Assembly: GCF_900167135.1 (NCBI RefSeq) | Contig: NZ_FUWZ01000006.1 | Location: 310,001 to 374,000 of the forward strand | From: Chitinophaga eiseniae | Lineage (GTDB): Bacteria; Bacteroidota; Bacteroidia; Chitinophagales; Chitinophagaceae | Direction: 5' to 3' | Length of the DNA: 64,000 bases | The notes under the pieces: model-generated | Databases searched by the model: none | Told to the model about the DNA's origin: nothing | Seen by the model: the letters and a program-made list of their open reading frames with translations, nothing else | Part shown: piece by piece, positions 61,808 to 64,000 of the stretch | Numbering within the stretch: position 1 is the first letter of the stretch | How the letters are laid out: each line of letters starts with the position of its first letter | Made by a program: the position numbers and the translations under genes

Positions 61808-64000
61808 ATGCACAGGACGATGACATATTTTCTTTACATCATGACGCTGTTGGGTTATGGCTGCCAGTCTCTTACCGGCGGCGATATTGCGCTGGTATCG
61901 GGCGGCAAAAGCAACTATGTGATCGTATTGCCTGCCGACGCCGGCAAAAACGACCAGCATGCCGCGGAGGTACTGAAGGACTATGTAAAACGGATGTCCG
62001 GTGCTACGTTGAATATTGTTAAAGAGAACAGTTTAAAAGATAAAGACCAACCGGCTATTTATATCGGTCATACGGATCATGCCGCCAATATCAATACCGG
62101 CAAAATAAAGCCGGAAGGTTTTATGCTGGCTACCGATGCACGCGATGTATATATTATCGGCGGCAGTGGCAAAGGGGTGGTATACGGCGTTTATACTTTG
62201 CTGGAGCAGTATCTGGGCTGTCGTAAATACAGCCAGGCGCCGGCCACCGTGCCTGTTACCAAAGACGTGCGTGTGCCGGCGCAGCTCCACGATTTACAGG
62301 AGCCCGCTTTCACCTATCGTGAAACCTACTACCCCGCTGCATTTGACAATGAATACCTGGAATGGCATAAGCTGCATCGTTTTGAAGATCTGTGGGGACT
62401 ATGGGGGCATTCGTTCTTTAAACTGGTACCACCCCGCACCTGGTTTGCGGCACATCCGGAGTACTTTGCGCTGGTGAAAGGCATACGGCAGCCGACACAG
62501 CTGTGCCTCAGCAATGAAACCGTATTCCGCCTGGTGGTGGATTCCCTGCGCAAGGCCATTGCCGGTAACCCGGACGCTATGTATTGGTCCATCTCCCAGG
62601 AAGATGGCGGCGGATACTGCACCTGCGACCTTTGTCGCAAAGTGGACACAGAAGAAGGCGGTCCTTCCGGCTCCCTGATACGTTTCGTGAACAAAGTGGC
62701 CGCACAGTTTCCGGAGCAGCAGTTTACCACGCTCTCCTACCTGTATTCTTCCAAGCCGCCGCTGCAGACCAAACCCGCCGACAATGTGATCATCATGCTC
62801 AGCTCCATTGATGCGCTGCGGCAGGAGCCGCTGAGCAAGACCCCGTCGGCTGCCGGCTTCCGCAAAAACCTGGAGGCCTGGGGCGCGGCAACCTCCCGGC
62901 TGTTTGTATGGGATTACACTACGCAGTTCACCAACTACCTGGCGCCTTTTCCGGACTACCCACAGCTAAAGCCTAACCTGCAATACTTCTCCGATCATAA
63001 AGTGAGCGGCGTTTTCTCCCAGGGCAGCGGCGACACACACAGCGACATGGCGGAGTTCAACGCTTATGTGCAGGCCAAATACCTCTGGAATCCCAAAGCG
63101 GATGCAGACAAAGTGCAGGATGACTTCTTACAGGGATATTACGGAAAGGCCGGTAAAAATATCCGGCAATATATAGATGCGCTGGCATCCACTCTTCAGC
63201 AAACACATGCCCCGCTTGATATCTACGGCAATCCGGTGAACAATCACCGGGATTATCTTTCCCCGCTGGCGATTGACAAATACAGCCAGTTGCTTGATAA
63301 AGCCGAAGCGGCGGCGGAAGGGCAGCCAGCGCACTTAAAACGCGTATATGCGGCACGGTTGCCACTGGAATACACAGTGCTGCAGCAGGCCCGTTTTTCT
63401 GGCACAGAACCACACGGATACCTCGAAGCTAACGGCAAAGAATATACGGTAAATCCACGCTGGCCGGAGCGGGTGCGGAAGTTTACGGCACGCTGCAAAG
63501 AAGCAGGCGTTACTGCGCTGGCCGAAGGCGGCGTTAGTCCCGATGGTTACCAGCAGGAATGGGACAGTCTGTTTGCCCGTAAATGGATCAGCAGCCTGGC
63601 ATTCAGGGCGCAGGTATCGCTGGTAAACCCGCCACCGCCTGAGTTTCCCGGCAAAGGAGCGCAGACGCTTACCGACGGACTGGAAGGCGGTAAAGATTTC
63701 AGTCTCAACTGGCTGTACCTGTATGGAAAGGACCTTGTAGCTGTCATTGACCTGGGTGCGGCCAAACCGGTCAATACCGTCTTCATGCATTTTCTGCAGG
63801 ATGCCAGGCATTATATTTTTAACCCGTCCCGCGTTACGGTGGCGGTGTCCGACGACGGTGTCCATTTTACTGATGCGGGTGAGCAGACCCTTACACCGCT
63901 GCAGGGAGAAGACTATGATGTCAAAAACACACCGGTGTCTTTCCGGCTAACCGGAAAGGCTGTACGTTATATCCGGGTCACCGGCGTTTGCCCAACGGAG
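61808..64000 (+). CDS. DUF4838-domain lipoprotein, putative glycoside hydrolase (3' end outside window)
   Basis: 731 codons are visible with no stop. The N-terminal signal has a possible lipobox (LGYGC, Cys19). The first domain (HAAEVLKDYVKRMSGATLNI, YIGHTDHAA, GKGVVYGVYTLLEQYLG) resembles the N-terminal domain of alpha-glucuronidases. The central DUF4838 domain contains LWGHSFFKLVPP and YWSISQEDGGGYCTCDLC. The last visible part (LNWLYLYGKDLVAVIDLG, VAVSDDGVHF) is the start of an F5/8C-like carbohydrate-binding domain. It follows the exporter gene by eight bases and is therefore probably a polysaccharide-processing enzyme of this cluster. Confidence 0.85.
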   Translation, partial: MHRTMTYFLYIMTLLGYGCQSLTGGDIALVSGGKSNYVIVLPADAGKNDQHAAEVLKDYVKRMSGATLNIVKENSLKDKDQPAIYIGHTDHAANINTGKIKPEGFMLATDARDVYIIGGSGKGVVYGVYTLLEQYLGCRKYSQAPATVPVTKDVRVPAQLHDLQEPAFTYRETYYPAAFDNEYLEWHKLHRFEDLWGLWGHSFFKLVPPRTWFAAHPEYFALVKGIRQPTQLCLSNETVFRLVVDSLRKAIAGNPDAMYWSISQEDGGGYCTCDLCRKVDTEEGGPSGSLIRFVNKVAAQFPEQQFTTLSYLYSSKPPLQTKPADNVIIMLSSIDALRQEPLSKTPSAAGFRKNLEAWGAATSRLFVWDYTTQFTNYLAPFPDYPQLKPNLQYFSDHKVSGVFSQGSGDTHSDMAEFNAYVQAKYLWNPKADADKVQDDFLQGYYGKAGKNIRQYIDALASTLQQTHAPLDIYGNPVNNHRDYLSPLAIDKYSQLLDKAEAAAEGQPAHLKRVYAARLPLEYTVLQQARFSGTEPHGYLEANGKEYTVNPRWPERVRKFTARCKEAGVTALAEGGVSPDGYQQEWDSLFARKWISSLAFRAQVSLVNPPPPEFPGKGAQTLTDGLEGGKDFSLNWLYLYGKDLVAVIDLGAAKPVNTVFMHFLQDARHYIFNPSRVTVAVSDDGVHFTDAGEQTLTPLQGEDYDVKNTPVSFRLTGKAVRYIRVTGVCPTE

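Overview
The window reads as chromosomal DNA of a Bacteroidota bacterium, most likely Chitinophagaceae (Chitinophaga-like). The evidence is a SusC/SusD pair behind an ECF sigma factor and FecR anti-sigma factor, a TlpA-like thioredoxin protein, lipoproteins with Cys-Gln or Cys-Ile lipoboxes, few Shine-Dalgarno sites, and promoters of the TTTG-N19/20-TAnnTTTG type. Coding density is high; no rRNA, tRNA, CRISPR array or intact transposon was seen.

Layout. 1-85: tail of an unknown gene. 215-5502: a tight operon resembling the actinobacterial decaprenylphosphoryl-arabinose pathway (UbiA-type phosphoribosyltransferase, DprE1-like oxidase, DprE2-like reductase, HAD phosphatase, GT-C-like membrane protein). 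5503-6480: an AT repeat, a decayed SDR gene and AT-rich DNA. 6523-9038: CGNR regulator, EamA transporter, Gfo/Idh/MocA oxidoreductase. 9326-14551: trehalose and glucose metabolism (OtsA-OtsB fusion, convergent GH15 enzyme, glucokinase). 14555-15970: a fluoride riboswitch in front of a CLC-F type F-/H+ antiporter. 16052-17390: a VOC protein, then gene relics including an internally deleted XRE regulator. 17394-18873: TetR-SDR pair with two matching operators. 18961-26994: sigma/FecR/SusC/SusD/TlpA nutrient-uptake locus.

27117-32022 and 48271-53098 are two paralogous tripartite efflux modules (MFS, HlyD, TolC, divergent AraC) in opposite orientation that share an operator-like sequence in front of each araC. 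Between them lie an S10 serine peptidase, a 207-bp palindromic repeat that supplies the stop codons of two convergent genes, a PCMD lipoprotein plus beta-barrel pair, a FUSC-like protein, PAP2 and DinB genes, an ArsR/SRPBCC/frameshifted-DHFR operon, an effector-like island at 40995-46549 (44-aa ORF, unknown protein, PAAR-like/ankyrin fusion, GH19-like muramidase, secreted small protein), and a subclass B1 metallo-beta-lactamase.

53142-64000 holds a two-component pair followed by a synthase-dependent exopolysaccharide cluster: HEAT-repeat membrane protein, two tandem processive GT2 synthases, a TPR plus YaiO-type outer-membrane barrel, and a DUF4838 lipoprotein cut by the window end.

The most unusual items are the arabinofuranose-donor-like operon in a Bacteroidota genome, the effector island with a PAAR-like protein fused through an internal signal-like segment to an ankyrin-type domain, and the tandem-synthase polysaccharide cluster. 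All functional statements come from reading motifs by eye; no database search was run.
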